From contig CAJTEX010000010.1 in NCBI GenBank assembly GCA_910575615.1, forward strand, positions 52,283-116,282: a DNA stretch of 64,000 nucleotides. Reading direction: 5' to 3'. This DNA is from Bacteroidales bacterium. GTDB taxonomy: Bacteria; Bacteroidota; Bacteroidia; Bacteroidales; Muribaculaceae. The translations under genes and the position numbers were made by a program. This document shows positions 8,424 through 17,774 of the stretch, one piece after another; the stretch's first letter is position 1; every line of letters begins with the position of its first letter. The notes under the pieces were generated by a model. It did not search any database, was not told where the DNA came from, and was given only the letters and a program-made list of their open reading frames with translations.

Positions 8424-8438
8424 ATCTTTGCAAAGATA
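8424..8438 (-). promoter_or_regulatory. Helicase promoter -7 box inside a palindrome
   Basis: TATCTTTG on the minus strand (8438-8431) matches the Bacteroidota -7 consensus. It overlaps a perfect 14-bp palindrome ATCTTTGCAAAGAT at 8424-8437, so a dimeric regulator could compete with the polymerase. The -33 region is poor. The leader to the ATG is about 100 nt, as often seen in cold-shock helicase mRNAs. Confidence 0.45.
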
Positions 8439-8497
8439 CAACAAATGAGACCCACGAAAAGAATCGCAGGCCTCATTTTTTTAATATAAATTGTTAA

Positions 8498-8543
8498 GCG
8501 GGGTATGACAGCCCTCATTTTCCCAAGCTCGGGGCTGCCCCGC
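8498..8543 (-). terminator. Terminator of the DJ-1 family gene
   Basis: Interrupted stem GCGGGG...CCCCGC with inner AGCCC/GGGCT pairing, followed on the minus strand by TTAACAATTTATATTAAAAAAA. It lies just after the stop at 8563. Confidence 0.6.
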
Positions 8544-8562
8544 ATAATCGTATGATGGCGGG

Positions 8563-9135
8563 TCAGAAATAGAAATTCATGCTTTTGGGGTAGAAGAGCA
8601 TTCCTGAACCAACCTCCTGGGCCACAGCCTCTCCCATGGAGTTGGCCACGATGGCCAGAGCGAAGCGCATGGCGGCCGAGGGGCCGTTGGCGGTGATAAG
8701 GTTGTTGAGCGCGATCACCGGGGAGTCGCGTAGTATGGAGGCACCCATCTTTTTCTCGAAACCGGGATAGCATGTGGCCTCTTTGCCGTCAAGTATGCCT
8801 AAAGGACCAAGCACCACGGCGGGGGCGGCGCATATCGCGGCAATCTTTCCTGAGGCCGACTGGTTGATGAGCAGGGTGTTGAGGGGGGCGAACTTTGACA
8901 GGTTCTCGGCCCCAGGCATCCCGCCTGGGATTATCAGCCATTCGGGGGTGACGAAATCGGTCTTGTCATAAAGCAGGTCGGTGGTCACGGGGATTCCGTG
9001 GGCGCCTATGACTGTGTGGCTGTCTGTGATGGAGACGGTCTTGATGTCCATTCCCGCGCGGCGCATCACGTCTACCACGGTCAGGGCCTCTATTTCCTCG
9101 AAGCCCGCGGCAAGAAAAATGTAAGAAGTGTTCAT
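8563..9135 (-). CDS. DJ-1/PfpI family protein (YajL/ThiJ-like)
   Basis: 190 residues, the full DJ-1 length. It starts with the family hallmark FLAAGFEEIEALTVVDVMRRAG, has the GGMPGAENL loop, and the nucleophile-elbow ICAAPAVVLG with the conserved Cys; Glu of GFEEIEA is the usual partner. Bacterial members are linked to protein repair of glyoxal damage or chaperone-like oxidative-stress functions, which is still debated. The gene stands alone, divergent from apbE with only short spacing. Confidence 0.92.
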   Translation of the reverse strand: MNTSYIFLAAGFEEIEALTVVDVMRRAGMDIKTVSITDSHTVIGAHGIPVTTDLLYDKTDFVTPEWLIIPGGMPGAENLSKFAPLNTLLINQSASGKIAAICAAPAVVLGPLGILDGKEATCYPGFEKKMGASILRDSPVIALNNLITANGPSAAMRFALAIVANSMGEAVAQEVGSGMLFYPKSMNFYF

Positions 9136-9253
9136 GACAAAATCGGTTTTGGTTGGTTGCAGTTAGGTTTGTTGTTAAGAGACATAAGGGGTGGAGAAAG
9201 AGCCCTTTTTTGAAGTACGTCTTGTTAGATAACACAAAATTACTAATGTTTGT

Positions 9254-9284
9254 TCTGAGATGCAAGAAAAAAATCATAATTTTG
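9254..9284 (+). promoter_or_regulatory. Promoter for the ApbE gene
   Basis: TAATTTTG at 9277-9284 is an exact -7 box; TCTG at 9254-9257, 19 nt upstream, is a near match to the -33 TTTG. This places the start of transcription near 9291 and excludes the longer open frame that begins at 9153. Confidence 0.55.
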
Positions 9285-9320
9285 TGGTATCAATCATATG
9301 ACGATACCTGTATGAGGCTT

Positions 9321-10352
9321 ATGAAAAGGCGGCCAGTCATGGCCGTGAATTTTTTTTTGGGGGGCGCTTTGACATTCGCGCTCGCGTTTGCTGCGGTCTT
9401 GTCGGGATGCTCCAGGGGGGCAGAATGGCGGCAGGCGCGTGGGGCCGTGTGGAATACTGTCTATACCATAACATATGAGGGGAACCGTGACATGTCAGAC
9501 TCCATCCAGCGGATTTTCCGTGAAGTGGAACTGTCATTGTCGCCATTCAACGACAGCTCTCTTGTGTCGCGGGTCAACCGTTGTGAGACCACGGCCACCG
9601 ACAGCCTCTTGCGCCATGTGTTCATGGTCTCGTCGGAGGTCTGCCGCCGGTCGGGTGGCCGGTTTGACCCTACGGTGTCTCCGGCTGTGAACCTGTGGAA
9701 ATTCGGCTATACCGGAAAGGTCGGCGCTGAGGAGAGCTGGGAGCCGTCGCAGGCTGAAATCGACAGCGTGATGGCGTATGTCGGCATCCTTGACTGCCGG
9801 ATAGATTCCGCCGGGGCCGTGCACAAGAAGCACCCTTTGACCACTTTCAATTTCTCTGCCGTCACAAAAGGCTATGCCTGCGACCTGATTGCCGACATGC
9901 TCCGGCGCAACGGCGTGGAGAACGCGATGGTGGAAATCGGAGGGGAGGTGGCCGTCAGGGGCAGTAGCCCGCGTGGCGGACTGTGGCGGCTGCAGATAGA
10001 TGCCCCGGTGGAGGAGATGGATGGAGTCCCGAGCCATGAGCGGCTTGAGACGGTCGAGGTCACCGATTGCGGTGTCGCCACCTCGGGCAACTATCGCAAC
10101 TTCCATCAAAGCTCGCGTGGCAAGGTCGGCCACACAATCGACCCTCTGACCGGGCAGCCATGTTCAAGCCCATTGCTGTCGGTCACCGTCATAGCCCCGT
10201 CATGCGCCGAGGCCGACGCCTACGCCACCGCGGCCATGGCTTCGCCAGGAGTGGAGGAGGCCGCCTCTATGCTCTCGTCGGCAAGCCTGAGGGGGATGCT
10301 GGTGTCGGCCGTCCCCGGAGATTCCCTCTTCACTGTCAGGCGCGTGGAATGA
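9321..10352 (+). CDS. apbE: FAD:protein FMN transferase lipoprotein
   Basis: 343 residues from ATG 9321 (MKRRPVMAV); ATG 9312 is an alternative. A signal peptide ends in the lipobox VLSGC. The ApbE domain shows the expected segments: GAVWNTVYTITYEG, the LSPFNDSSLVSRVN region, TVSPAVNLWKFGYTG, the FAD-binding NFSAVTKGYACDLIADML, EIGGEVAVRG, CGVATSGNYRNF and HTIDPLTGQP. It attaches FMN covalently to threonine of target proteins such as Na+-translocating NADH:quinone reductase subunits and RnfG. Such targets are not in the window. Transcription ends at the adjacent strong hairpin. Confidence 0.95.
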   Translation: MKRRPVMAVNFFLGGALTFALAFAAVLSGCSRGAEWRQARGAVWNTVYTITYEGNRDMSDSIQRIFREVELSLSPFNDSSLVSRVNRCETTATDSLLRHVFMVSSEVCRRSGGRFDPTVSPAVNLWKFGYTGKVGAEESWEPSQAEIDSVMAYVGILDCRIDSAGAVHKKHPLTTFNFSAVTKGYACDLIADMLRRNGVENAMVEIGGEVAVRGSSPRGGLWRLQIDAPVEEMDGVPSHERLETVEVTDCGVATSGNYRNFHQSSRGKVGHTIDPLTGQPCSSPLLSVTVIAPSCAEADAYATAAMASPGVEEAASMLSSASLRGMLVSAVPGDSLFTVRRVE

Positions 10353-10375
10353 ACAGAGGGCAGAGGGATATATGC

Positions 10376-10412
10376 AACAAGGGCTGTCTCACGACAGCCC
10401 TTGTTGTTTATC
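10376..10412 (+). terminator. Strong rho-independent terminator after apbE
   Basis: A perfect 13-bp stem AACAAGGGCTGTC/GACAGCCCTTGTT with loop TCAC, then GTTTATCTTTAA. It starts 23 nt after the apbE stop. Confidence 0.9.
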
Positions 10413-10527
10413 TTTAACCTTAAATCTAATACCATGAAAAAACACAGTGCAAATATAGTCTTTATACCATCAAAACATCCTTGGGCGGGGATGGTTCATC
10501 GCGACAGTGGGTTTAACTTTCTTTAAC

Positions 10528-10590
10528 AGCGGGAAGTTTTCCCGCTTCGTGAAAACTGCCTAACTTTATGTCGCGAAAACAGACTCGCGA
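10528..10590 (+). promoter_or_regulatory. Palindrome-rich promoter region of the response-regulator operon
   Basis: The 321-nt gap before the response regulator holds an inverted repeat AGCGGGAA-3-TTCCCGCT (10528-10546), a -7-like TAACTTTA (10561-10568) and a second inverted repeat TCGCGA-8-TCGCGA (10571-10590). The arrangement of palindromes around a promoter-like box suggests binding of a regulator, perhaps the operon's own response regulator. The rest of the gap, 10591-10673, is a leader with no other feature that I can see. Confidence 0.35.
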
Positions 10591-10673
10591 CAACACGGAA
10601 ACATAACAAGGCGTTCCCCGGGGCAGCGTTGCCTCCCGAGGGACACGTTATCATATAAATATTACTGACAGCA

Positions 10674-11381
10674 ATGAGAATCAGAATCCTTGTGATTGAT
10701 GATGAGGAATCTTACTGCGAGATTCTTAAATATAACCTCCAGCGCGAAGGTTACGAGGTGGACACCGCCGAGTCGGCCGAGGAGGCCCTTAGGCTTGACT
10801 TGTCGATTTACCAGCTGATGATTGTCGACATCATGATGGAGCGGCTCAGCGGATTCGACTTCGCCAAACGGGTGCGCAACAATCCTGCCACCGAGAACAC
10901 CCCCATAATCTTCTGCTCCGCCCTCAACGGGGAGGATGACACTGTCATGGGGCTTAACATCGGCGCTGACGACTACATCACCAAGCCTTTCACCATCGGA
11001 GAGGTGATCGCCAGGGTCAGGGCCGTGTTGAGGCGCACCCAGGCTTCTCAGCAGGTGGCCTACAACGCCTCACAGAGCAACTACGAGCCTGACATCACTT
11101 TCAAGACACTGCGCCTCGACCGCAACAACAAGATCTGCTATATCGACGGCAAGGAGGTGGTGCTGACAAAAAAGGAGATACAGCTGTTGCTGTTCTTCCT
11201 CACCCACCGCGAGCGCATTCATTCGCGTGATGAGATAATGAACCAGGTATGGGGCCACCAGGAGGTCTCAAACCGGGCCATCGACACCAACATCACCCGT
11301 CTGCGCCAGAAAATCGGGCAGTATGGCGACCATATCGTCACCCGCCTCGGTTTCGGCTATGGCTTCAAGGCAGAAATCTGA
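10674..11381 (+). CDS. OmpR/PhoB-family response regulator (RprY-like)
   Basis: 235 residues. The receiver domain (1-120) has the acidic pair in VIDDEES, phospho-acceptor Asp52 (IVDIMM), and the Lys switch residue in DYITKPF. The C-terminal winged-helix domain (about 138-235) ends with VSNRAIDTNITRLRQKIG and the wing FGYGFKAE. It is followed by its presumed kinase after only 2 nt. RprY/RprX of Bacteroides fragilis is the nearest named relative I recognise; the regulon is not evident. It is the first gene of a rightward operon that includes PorX. Confidence 0.93.
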   Translation: MRIRILVIDDEESYCEILKYNLQREGYEVDTAESAEEALRLDLSIYQLMIVDIMMERLSGFDFAKRVRNNPATENTPIIFCSALNGEDDTVMGLNIGADDYITKPFTIGEVIARVRAVLRRTQASQQVAYNASQSNYEPDITFKTLRLDRNNKICYIDGKEVVLTKKEIQLLLFFLTHRERIHSRDEIMNQVWGHQEVSNRAIDTNITRLRQKIGQYGDHIVTRLGFGYGFKAEI

Positions 11382-11383
11382 CA

Positions 11384-13000
11384 GTGGACACCAGCAAGAC
11401 CAACATCACCTCAGGCAAGCATCTCTTCCAGGGCAAACGGCGGATAAGATACCATCTGAAGCTTTTCCTTATCGCCATAGTCTGTCTATGGGGAGTCGTG
11501 GGTGTCTTCGCCGGGCTGGAATACCGCAACGTGAAGCATTACCGCATCGCGTCGCTCGCGAACAGCGTCGACCTCGCGGTGGGAAACATCCTCGCCGGAC
11601 ATGAAGACGGGCGCGACATGAGGCCGTTCATGAATTTCCTCGAAAGCTACCTTGAGGACTCCCCCCTGAATGGTATGAGCATGACGGTGTATGACGCCGC
11701 GTCAGGGCGCCTGCTTTACTCCCACGGTCCGGCGATTGGCGAGATTCCGGTCGAGGCCGCGAGGATGGAGCCTGTGCTGCGTGCCGACGGCACACGCTCG
11801 TTGCAGATTTTCAACCTCCGCCTCAGGGATGGCCGTAAGATATTCCTTTACAGCCGGGGAGAGTCTTCCGACGGGGAGATAATCATCCACACATACCTTC
11901 CCCCGTCGGGCGAGGTTGACAACGCTTTGACGATCGGATCGGCCTTCTGGCTGATTGTGCTGTTCGTGGGCCTGGTCGGCACAGTGACAGCCTGGGTAGT
12001 GACGGCTCATCAGGCCAAGAACATCACCCTCCTCCACGATTTCGCGTCGCGCGCGGCATCCGACAGGGAGTTCATCCCGATGGGCGACTTCCCCAAAGAT
12101 GAAATCGGCGACATCTCACGCCAGATAGTGGCCATATACAACGCCCGAATGCAGGCGAATGTGCGCCGCGAGCGCGAGCATGTCATCGCCCTCAAGGCCA
12201 CCAAGGAGAAAAACAACCTCAAACGGGCTATGACCAACAACATCTCCCATGAGCTGAAAACCCCGATAGGCATCATACGCTCATATCTGGAGATGATTCT
12301 CTCAAATCCTGACATGAGCGCCGAGGAGAGGAACCATTTCCTCGGAAAGGCGCAGAACAATGTCGAGCGGCTGGTCTCGATGATGAACGACCTGTCGACC
12401 ATGACCCGCCTCGAGGAGTCAAACGGGAAGATTCCAATCTCCGACATCGACTTCCACGACCTGGTGTTCTCGCTGGCCGAGGATTTCACCCAGAGCGGAC
12501 TGTTGAAGTCGATGGATTTCAACTACAATATCCCGCTCGACTGCCATGTGTATGGCAACGGTGAACTGCTGATAGGGATGTTGTCCAACCTCGCCAAGAA
12601 CGCCGTGGCATATTCCCAGGGCACGGAAACGGGGGTGGTGTTGATCGGACGCAACGAAAACTTCGACACATTCTCGTTCTACGACAATGGAGTCGGGGTG
12701 GGAGAGGAGCATCTGGGGCATCTCTTCGACCGCTTCTACCGCATCGACACCGGGCGTTCGCGGAAGGTCGGCGGGACCGGCCTAGGGCTTCCCATCGTCA
12801 AGAGTGCTGTCAACACCATGGGCGGAAGCATATCAGTGCGCAACCGCCGCGGTGGTGGCCTGGAATTCATCTTCACCCTGCGCCGGGTAAAGGAATCCCC
12901 CCGGCAGCCCTCCGCAGCCGATACCACGCAGGCCGAGGATGTGCCGCCGGCCGTAACCGAGGGGGATTCCGCCCCTGGAGGTGTCTCCACGCAGGCGTAA
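11384..13000 (+). CDS. Sensor histidine kinase, partner of the upstream regulator (RprX-like)
   Basis: 538 residues from a GTG at 11384, 2 nt after the regulator's stop; no ATG precedes the first membrane segment in this frame downstream of that stop, so GTG is the best choice. Membrane segments at about 23-44 and 183-207 enclose a periplasmic sensor of about 135 residues. A HAMP-like region leads to the H-box NNISHELKTPIGIIRSY with His289, then N-box LSNLAKNAVAYS, and G-boxes DNGVGVG and GTGLGLPIVKSA. The C-terminal 40 residues are a Pro/Ala/Thr-rich tail. It should phosphorylate the adjacent OmpR-type regulator. Confidence 0.93.
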   Translation: MDTSKTNITSGKHLFQGKRRIRYHLKLFLIAIVCLWGVVGVFAGLEYRNVKHYRIASLANSVDLAVGNILAGHEDGRDMRPFMNFLESYLEDSPLNGMSMTVYDAASGRLLYSHGPAIGEIPVEAARMEPVLRADGTRSLQIFNLRLRDGRKIFLYSRGESSDGEIIIHTYLPPSGEVDNALTIGSAFWLIVLFVGLVGTVTAWVVTAHQAKNITLLHDFASRAASDREFIPMGDFPKDEIGDISRQIVAIYNARMQANVRREREHVIALKATKEKNNLKRAMTNNISHELKTPIGIIRSYLEMILSNPDMSAEERNHFLGKAQNNVERLVSMMNDLSTMTRLEESNGKIPISDIDFHDLVFSLAEDFTQSGLLKSMDFNYNIPLDCHVYGNGELLIGMLSNLAKNAVAYSQGTETGVVLIGRNENFDTFSFYDNGVGVGEEHLGHLFDRFYRIDTGRSRKVGGTGLGLPIVKSAVNTMGGSISVRNRRGGGLEFIFTLRRVKESPRQPSAADTTQAEDVPPAVTEGDSAPGGVSTQA

Positions 13001-13074
13001 TAAACCGCAATGCGGAGACGTTATAATAGAAGGTGGCGGTTTTTGGCTTCCACCACCCTAACACAGTAGAGACA

Positions 13075-16000
13075 ATGACGAAACCCTGCGCTCCGAAATT
13101 CCTGTTGTGGCTCTTGGTGGCAGTGGCCGTGGCGGCCACCGCTTTGCCGTCATGCTCTCCGAAAAAGAACAATGCCGCCACCAGGAAATACCAGGCTTTC
13201 ATAACCCGTTACAATATATATTACAACGGAGACACCCACTACAAGGAGACATTGAAGGAGATGGAGGAGGGCTACCAGGATGACTATTCCTCGCTGCTGT
13301 TCATCCATCCGGCTGTGGCCAGGGGGAATTCCAAGGCCCCGCAGCCCAGCGGGAGTTTCGACAGGTCGATTGAGAAGGCCCAGAAAGCCATCCAGCTCCG
13401 CTCGATAAAGAAGAAGCCAAAGAAACAGGCCGGAAAGTCGTCTGACCCCGCCTATAAAGAGTGGATGAAACGAGAGGAGTACAATCCGTTTCTCCACAAT
13501 GCCTGGATGATGATGGGGCGGAGCCAGTATCTCAACGGCGATTTCCTCGGCGCGGCCTCCACGTTCTTTTACATCTCGCGTCATTTCTCATGGCTCCCCA
13601 CCACCGTCACAGAGGCGCGCCTTTGGGAGGCCAGGGCCTACCTGGCTATGGACTGGCTTTTCGAGGCGGAGACGATACTGCGGCGAGTGAAACCTGAGGC
13701 CGACCTTGTCAACGGTGAGCTGAAAGGGCTTTATTACACCACGGAGGCAGACCTGCTCATCAAGCAGAAGGAGTGGGACAAGGGGGCCGAGATGCTGAGC
13801 AAGGCAATGGGCCATGTCTCCAAGCCGCAACGCACGCGCCTCAACTTTCTGCTCGGTCAGGTATATGCGCGCGCAGGCAAGAAACAGCAGGCTTACAAGG
13901 CATTCCAGGCCGCGGGCAGCAGTTCGTCGGCGTCTTACCGCACCAAGTTCAACGCCCGCATAAAACAGAGCGAAGTATTCACCGGCGAGGATGTCTCAAA
14001 AGAGGTGGCCGCGCTGCGCCGTATGACCCGCTATGACCGAAACAAGGAGTATCTTGACCAGATTTATTACGCTATCGGCAACCTCTACCTGTCGCGCCGA
14101 GACACAGCCCGGGCGATTGAGAATTACGAGCTGGCTGTGGAGAAGTCGACCCGTTCGGGCATTGACAAGGCCATGGCGCAGCTGACCCTCGGCGGTCTGT
14201 ATTATGACCGGAGACTCTATGCCAAAGCGCAGCCGTGCTATTCCGAGGCGTTGCCGGTGATTCCCGACAACTATCCCGGCTATGCGGGGCTGAAGCGTCG
14301 TAGCGATGTGCTTGACGAGCTCGCGGTCTACTCCCAGAATGTCGAGCTTCAGGACTCGCTGCTCCGACTGGCGGCGATGACCCCCGAACAGCAGATGAAG
14401 GTGATAGAGAAGCTTATCGACGAACTGAAAGAGAAGGAGAAAAAGGAGGCGGAGGCCGCCGCCCGTGAGGAGTTCCTCGCCAACAGGGGGCAGGATGGCC
14501 TGCAGGACCAGAACAACCAGGTGTTCACGATGAACAATGGCGACGACTCGTGGTATTTCTACAACACGGCCACGAAGAACGCCGGACGCACCGAGTTCCA
14601 GCGCCGGTGGGGCAACCGCAAGCTTGAGGATGACTGGCGCCGCCGCAACAAGCAGACATTCAGTTTCAACGATTTCGGTATGGATACCCCCCCGGGGGAA
14701 GAGCTCCCCGACGATGGAGACATACCGGCCGACTCTGTGGCCGCCCCCGACCAGGAGGCTTTCCAGAAAGAGAACGACCCTCACTTCCCGGAATATTACC
14801 TCAAGCAGATTCCGAAGACCGACATGGAGAAACAGACGGCCAACGATATCATACAGGAGGGGCTTTACAACATGGGTGTCATCCTGAAAGACAAGATGGA
14901 GGATTTCCCGGCGGCCGAGACCGAGTTTGAGACGCTGCTGCGCCGTTATCCCGACAATGTCTACCGTCTCGACGCTTACTACAACATGTATCTGATGTAC
15001 ATGCGCTCGGGCGATGTGGCCAAGGCCGAGAAATACCGCCGGCTGATACTCGACGAGTTCCCCGACACAAAGTACGGACTCGCGTTGCGCGACCCCGACT
15101 ATATCGGCTCGCTCAGGCGGATGCAGGAGATGGAAGGGCAGCTCTACGACCAGGCCCTCGACGCTTACCTTGACAGCCGCAACGCCGAGGTGCATTCGCT
15201 CTACGCCACGGTCAGCAAGGATTTCCCGCTGAGCAAGCTGATGCCCAAATTCATGTTCCTCGAAGCATTGTCGTATGTCACCGACCGGAAGCCTGACGAG
15301 TTCAAGCAGACGCTGATGGAGCTGCTGGAGCGTTATCCCAACACCGACCTCACGGAGTTTGCCTCCTCTTACCTCAAAGGACTAGCTCAAGGCCGCAAGC
15401 TGCAGCACGGGGTGTCGAACATGAGGGGCATGCTCTGGGACACTCGTCTTGGCAATGACTCCATACCATCTGACTCGACCGAACTTAAGTTTGACCTCGA
15501 CCCCTCGCGGCAGCAGCTTCTGGTGTTGCTTTTCCCGACGGATGAAATCAACCCCAACGCGTTGCTCTTCGAGGTGGCGCGCCACAACTTCTCCTCATTC
15601 GTGGTGAAGGATTTCGACCTCGAACAAATGAACTTCGGCCGCCTCGGACTCCTTATAATAAAAGGGTTCTCCAATGTCAACGAAATCAACCATTACCTGA
15701 AGGTGATGAACTCGTCGGCCCAGCTGGAGCTGCCTCCGCAGGTGAGACCGGTGGTGATTTCGGTCGACAACTTCGACACGCTGCTGCGCGGTGGCGGCTC
15801 GTTTGACGAGTATTTCAGGTATATGCGTGACAAGACTTACGAGGACACCCAGGAGAGGGTGCTTCCATCAGAATTCTTTGAACACGAGCCTCCAGGGGTA
15901 GCTCCGGAGGGGTATGAGGATGGCGACATTCCTGCCGAAGGAGATGGTCTTCCTGGCCAGGAAATCACCACTGAGCCGGAGGTGTCTGCCATGCCGGATG

Positions 16001-16212
16001 AACCGGAGTTGTCGCCGGCCTCCCCCGTGGCGGAACCCGCCAAACCGGAACAGGTGAAACCGGAACCCGCCAAGCCGGAACAGGTGAAACCTGAACCCGC
16101 CAAACCTGAGCCTGCCGTCCCTGTCACAGCGGCTCCAAAGCCTGCCCCCGCCCCTCCGGCGCTTCCCGATTATCCCGAGGGATCGGAGGGTGATGACCCA
16201 TTGTTAGACTGA
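13075..16212 (+). CDS. SprE/PorW-like TPR lipoprotein
   Basis: 1045 residues from ATG 13075 (MTKPCAPK). The signal peptide ends in the lipobox ALPSC (Cys27). The segment YQAFITRYNIYYNGDTHYKETL just after it is characteristic of the SprE/PorW family. Several TPR-like helical repeats follow (for example LGQVYARAGKKQQAYKAFQAAG, YYAIGNLYLSRRDTARAIENYEL). In Flavobacterium and Porphyromonas this outer-membrane-associated lipoprotein is needed for type IX secretion and gliding. The C-terminus has a Pro/Glu/Lys repeat tail. The stop is 7 nt before porX, which strongly supports a common role. An unrelated TPR lipoprotein is the alternative, but context argues against it. Confidence 0.8.
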   Translation: MTKPCAPKFLLWLLVAVAVAATALPSCSPKKNNAATRKYQAFITRYNIYYNGDTHYKETLKEMEEGYQDDYSSLLFIHPAVARGNSKAPQPSGSFDRSIEKAQKAIQLRSIKKKPKKQAGKSSDPAYKEWMKREEYNPFLHNAWMMMGRSQYLNGDFLGAASTFFYISRHFSWLPTTVTEARLWEARAYLAMDWLFEAETILRRVKPEADLVNGELKGLYYTTEADLLIKQKEWDKGAEMLSKAMGHVSKPQRTRLNFLLGQVYARAGKKQQAYKAFQAAGSSSSASYRTKFNARIKQSEVFTGEDVSKEVAALRRMTRYDRNKEYLDQIYYAIGNLYLSRRDTARAIENYELAVEKSTRSGIDKAMAQLTLGGLYYDRRLYAKAQPCYSEALPVIPDNYPGYAGLKRRSDVLDELAVYSQNVELQDSLLRLAAMTPEQQMKVIEKLIDELKEKEKKEAEAAAREEFLANRGQDGLQDQNNQVFTMNNGDDSWYFYNTATKNAGRTEFQRRWGNRKLEDDWRRRNKQTFSFNDFGMDTPPGEELPDDGDIPADSVAAPDQEAFQKENDPHFPEYYLKQIPKTDMEKQTANDIIQEGLYNMGVILKDKMEDFPAAETEFETLLRRYPDNVYRLDAYYNMYLMYMRSGDVAKAEKYRRLILDEFPDTKYGLALRDPDYIGSLRRMQEMEGQLYDQALDAYLDSRNAEVHSLYATVSKDFPLSKLMPKFMFLEALSYVTDRKPDEFKQTLMELLERYPNTDLTEFASSYLKGLAQGRKLQHGVSNMRGMLWDTRLGNDSIPSDSTELKFDLDPSRQQLLVLLFPTDEINPNALLFEVARHNFSSFVVKDFDLEQMNFGRLGLLIIKGFSNVNEINHYLKVMNSSAQLELPPQVRPVVISVDNFDTLLRGGGSFDEYFRYMRDKTYEDTQERVLPSEFFEHEPPGVAPEGYEDGDIPAEGDGLPGQEITTEPEVSAMPDEPELSPASPVAEPAKPEQVKPEPAKPEQVKPEPAKPEPAVPVTAAPKPAPAPPALPDYPEGSEGDDPLLD
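16033..16110 (+). repeat. 30-bp in-frame tandem repeat
   Basis: Two full copies (16033-16062, 16063-16092) and a partial third of a 30-bp unit encode the decapeptide EPAKPEQVKP, forming an extended Pro/Lys/Glu tail in the SprE/PorW-like protein. Copy number may vary between strains. Confidence 0.85.
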
Positions 16213-16219
16213 CAGACCG

Positions 16220-17761
16220 ATGAGCGAATACAATATCCTATGGGCTGACGACGAGATAGACCTCCTCAAGCCCCACATACTTTTCCTGAAATCCAAAGGC
16301 TACGAGCCGGTGACGGTCAACAACGGCCGTGACGCGCTCGAGCTTGTGGCCTCACGTCCGTTTGACCTGGTGATTCTCGACGAGAACATGCCGGGCCTGA
16401 CCGGACTGGAAACATTGCAGAGGGTGAAGGAGATTTCTCCCCAGACTCCTGTGATCATGATCACGAAGAGCGAGGAGGAGAACATCATGGACCAGGCTGT
16501 CGGCAACAAAATCGCTGACTACCTGATTAAGCCGGTCAACCCGATGCAGATACTGATGTCGATAAAGCGCAATCTCCACGGGGGGAAGCTGGTCAGCGAG
16601 ACCGCGACCGACGCTTACCGCCGCGAGTTCCCCGAGATTTCACGGATGATTGACACCGCATCTTCCATCGAGGACTGGTATGCGGCCTATGAGAAGCTGA
16701 CCGGTTGGGAGCTGCGGCTGGCCGCGGCCGACACCAACATGGATGAGATGCTGAAGATGCAGAAGGCCGACGCCGACGCGGCTTTCTACAAGTTCGTCAA
16801 ACGCAACTATGAGGAATGGGTGACCACCGACAATCATCCCCTGATGTCACCCCAGGTGTTCAAGTCTGCCATATTCCCGCGCCTTGACGATGGCGAGAAG
16901 CTGTTTTTCGTGGTGATTGACAATTTCCGTCTCGACCTGTGGATGTCGATAAAGCCCATCCTCGCCGAGTTCTTCACATTCGAGGAGTCGCTTTACACCT
17001 CGATTCTCCCCACCGCCACCCAGTATGCCCGCAATGCCATATTCTCCGGGCTCATGCCGGCCGACATCGCCGCCATGTTTCCCCACCTTTGGGTCGACGA
17101 GGATGAGGATGAGGGGAAAAACCTCAATGAAAGCGAGTTGGTGGCCACCCAGTTTGACCGTTACCGCCGCCGGTGTCGTTTCTCTTACAACAAAATCAAC
17201 GACTCGGCCGGTGGCGAGAAGCTGCTGCGCGAGTTTGCCAATCTGAGGCAGAACGACCTCAACATCGTGGTGCTGAACTTCATCGACATGCTGTCCCACG
17301 CCCGTACCGAGAGCCGGATGATACGCGAGCTGGCCCGCACCGATGCCGCCTACCGTTCGCTGGCCGAATCATGGTTCCGTCATTCCCCGGCCCTGGAGCT
17401 TTTCAAGATGGCGGCCCAGGCGGGATGGAAGGTGGTGGTGACCACCGACCACGGCACCATCCGTGTGGACAAGCCGGTGAAGGTGGTCGGAGACAAGAAC
17501 ACCAACACCAACCTGCGCTACAAGGTCGGCAAGAACCTCGGCTACAAGTCCGGGCATGTGCTTGAAATCAAACGCCCCAGGCAGTTCGGCCTTCCGGCCC
17601 CGAATGTGTCGTCGGCATATATCTTCGCCGGAAACAACGACTTCTTCGCCTATCCCAACAATTACAACTATTACGTGCAGTATTACGCCGACACGTTCCA
17701 GCACGGGGGCATCTCCATGGAGGAGATGCTGATTCCGCTTGTCACCCTTACTCCACGTTAA
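16220..17761 (+). CDS. porX: PorX: response regulator with PglZ phosphatase-like output domain
   Basis: 513 residues, the PorX length. Residues 1-120 form a receiver domain with Asp54 (VILDENMPG) and Lys in DYLIKPV. From about residue 200 comes the PglZ (alkaline phosphatase superfamily) domain: [13 protein letters not shown] with metal-binding Asp234, the nucleophile region [16 protein letters not shown] (Thr265/Thr267), VVTTDHGTI and a distal KSGHVLE. PorX is a regulator of type IX secretion, and its PglZ domain has been reported to cleave small oligonucleotides. It sits 7 nt after the SprE/PorW-like gene and 13 nt before tsaE. The known kinase partner PorY is not recognisable here; the kinase at 11384 has its own regulator, but cross-talk is possible. 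Confidence 0.93.
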   Translation: MSEYNILWADDEIDLLKPHILFLKSKGYEPVTVNNGRDALELVASRPFDLVILDENMPGLTGLETLQRVKEISPQTPVIMITKSEEENIMDQAVGNKIADYLIKPVNPMQILMSIKRNLHGGKLVSETATDAYRREFPEISRMIDTASSIEDWYAAYEKLTGWELRLAAADTNMDEMLKMQKADADAAFYKFVKRNYEEWVTTDNHPLMSPQVFKSAIFPRLDDGEKLFFVVIDNFRLDLWMSIKPILAEFFTFEESLYTSILPTATQYARNAIFSGLMPADIAAMFPHLWVDEDEDEGKNLNESELVATQFDRYRRRCRFSYNKINDSAGGEKLLREFANLRQNDLNIVVLNFIDMLSHARTESRMIRELARTDAAYRSLAESWFRHSPALELFKMAAQAGWKVVVTTDHGTIRVDKPVKVVGDKNTNTNLRYKVGKNLGYKSGHVLEIKRPRQFGLPAPNVSSAYIFAGNNDFFAYPNNYNYYVQYYADTFQHGGISMEEMLIPLVTLTPR

Positions 17762-17774
17762 ACATCTCAAGACT

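Noticed and set aside
9153..9320. Longer N-terminus for ApbE
   Set aside because: It contains the promoter and moves the lipobox far from the N-terminus.
13996..15195. Long open frame (399 codons) on the minus strand inside the SprE/PorW-like gene
   Set aside because: It lies entirely antisense to a recognised gene; the sequence is hydrophobic and low in complexity with no domain, as expected of GC-rich shadow frames.
16033..16110. Possible CRISPR-like repeat
   Set aside because: The units are directly adjacent without spacers and are in frame in a protein gene. No CRISPR array or cas gene was seen in the window.
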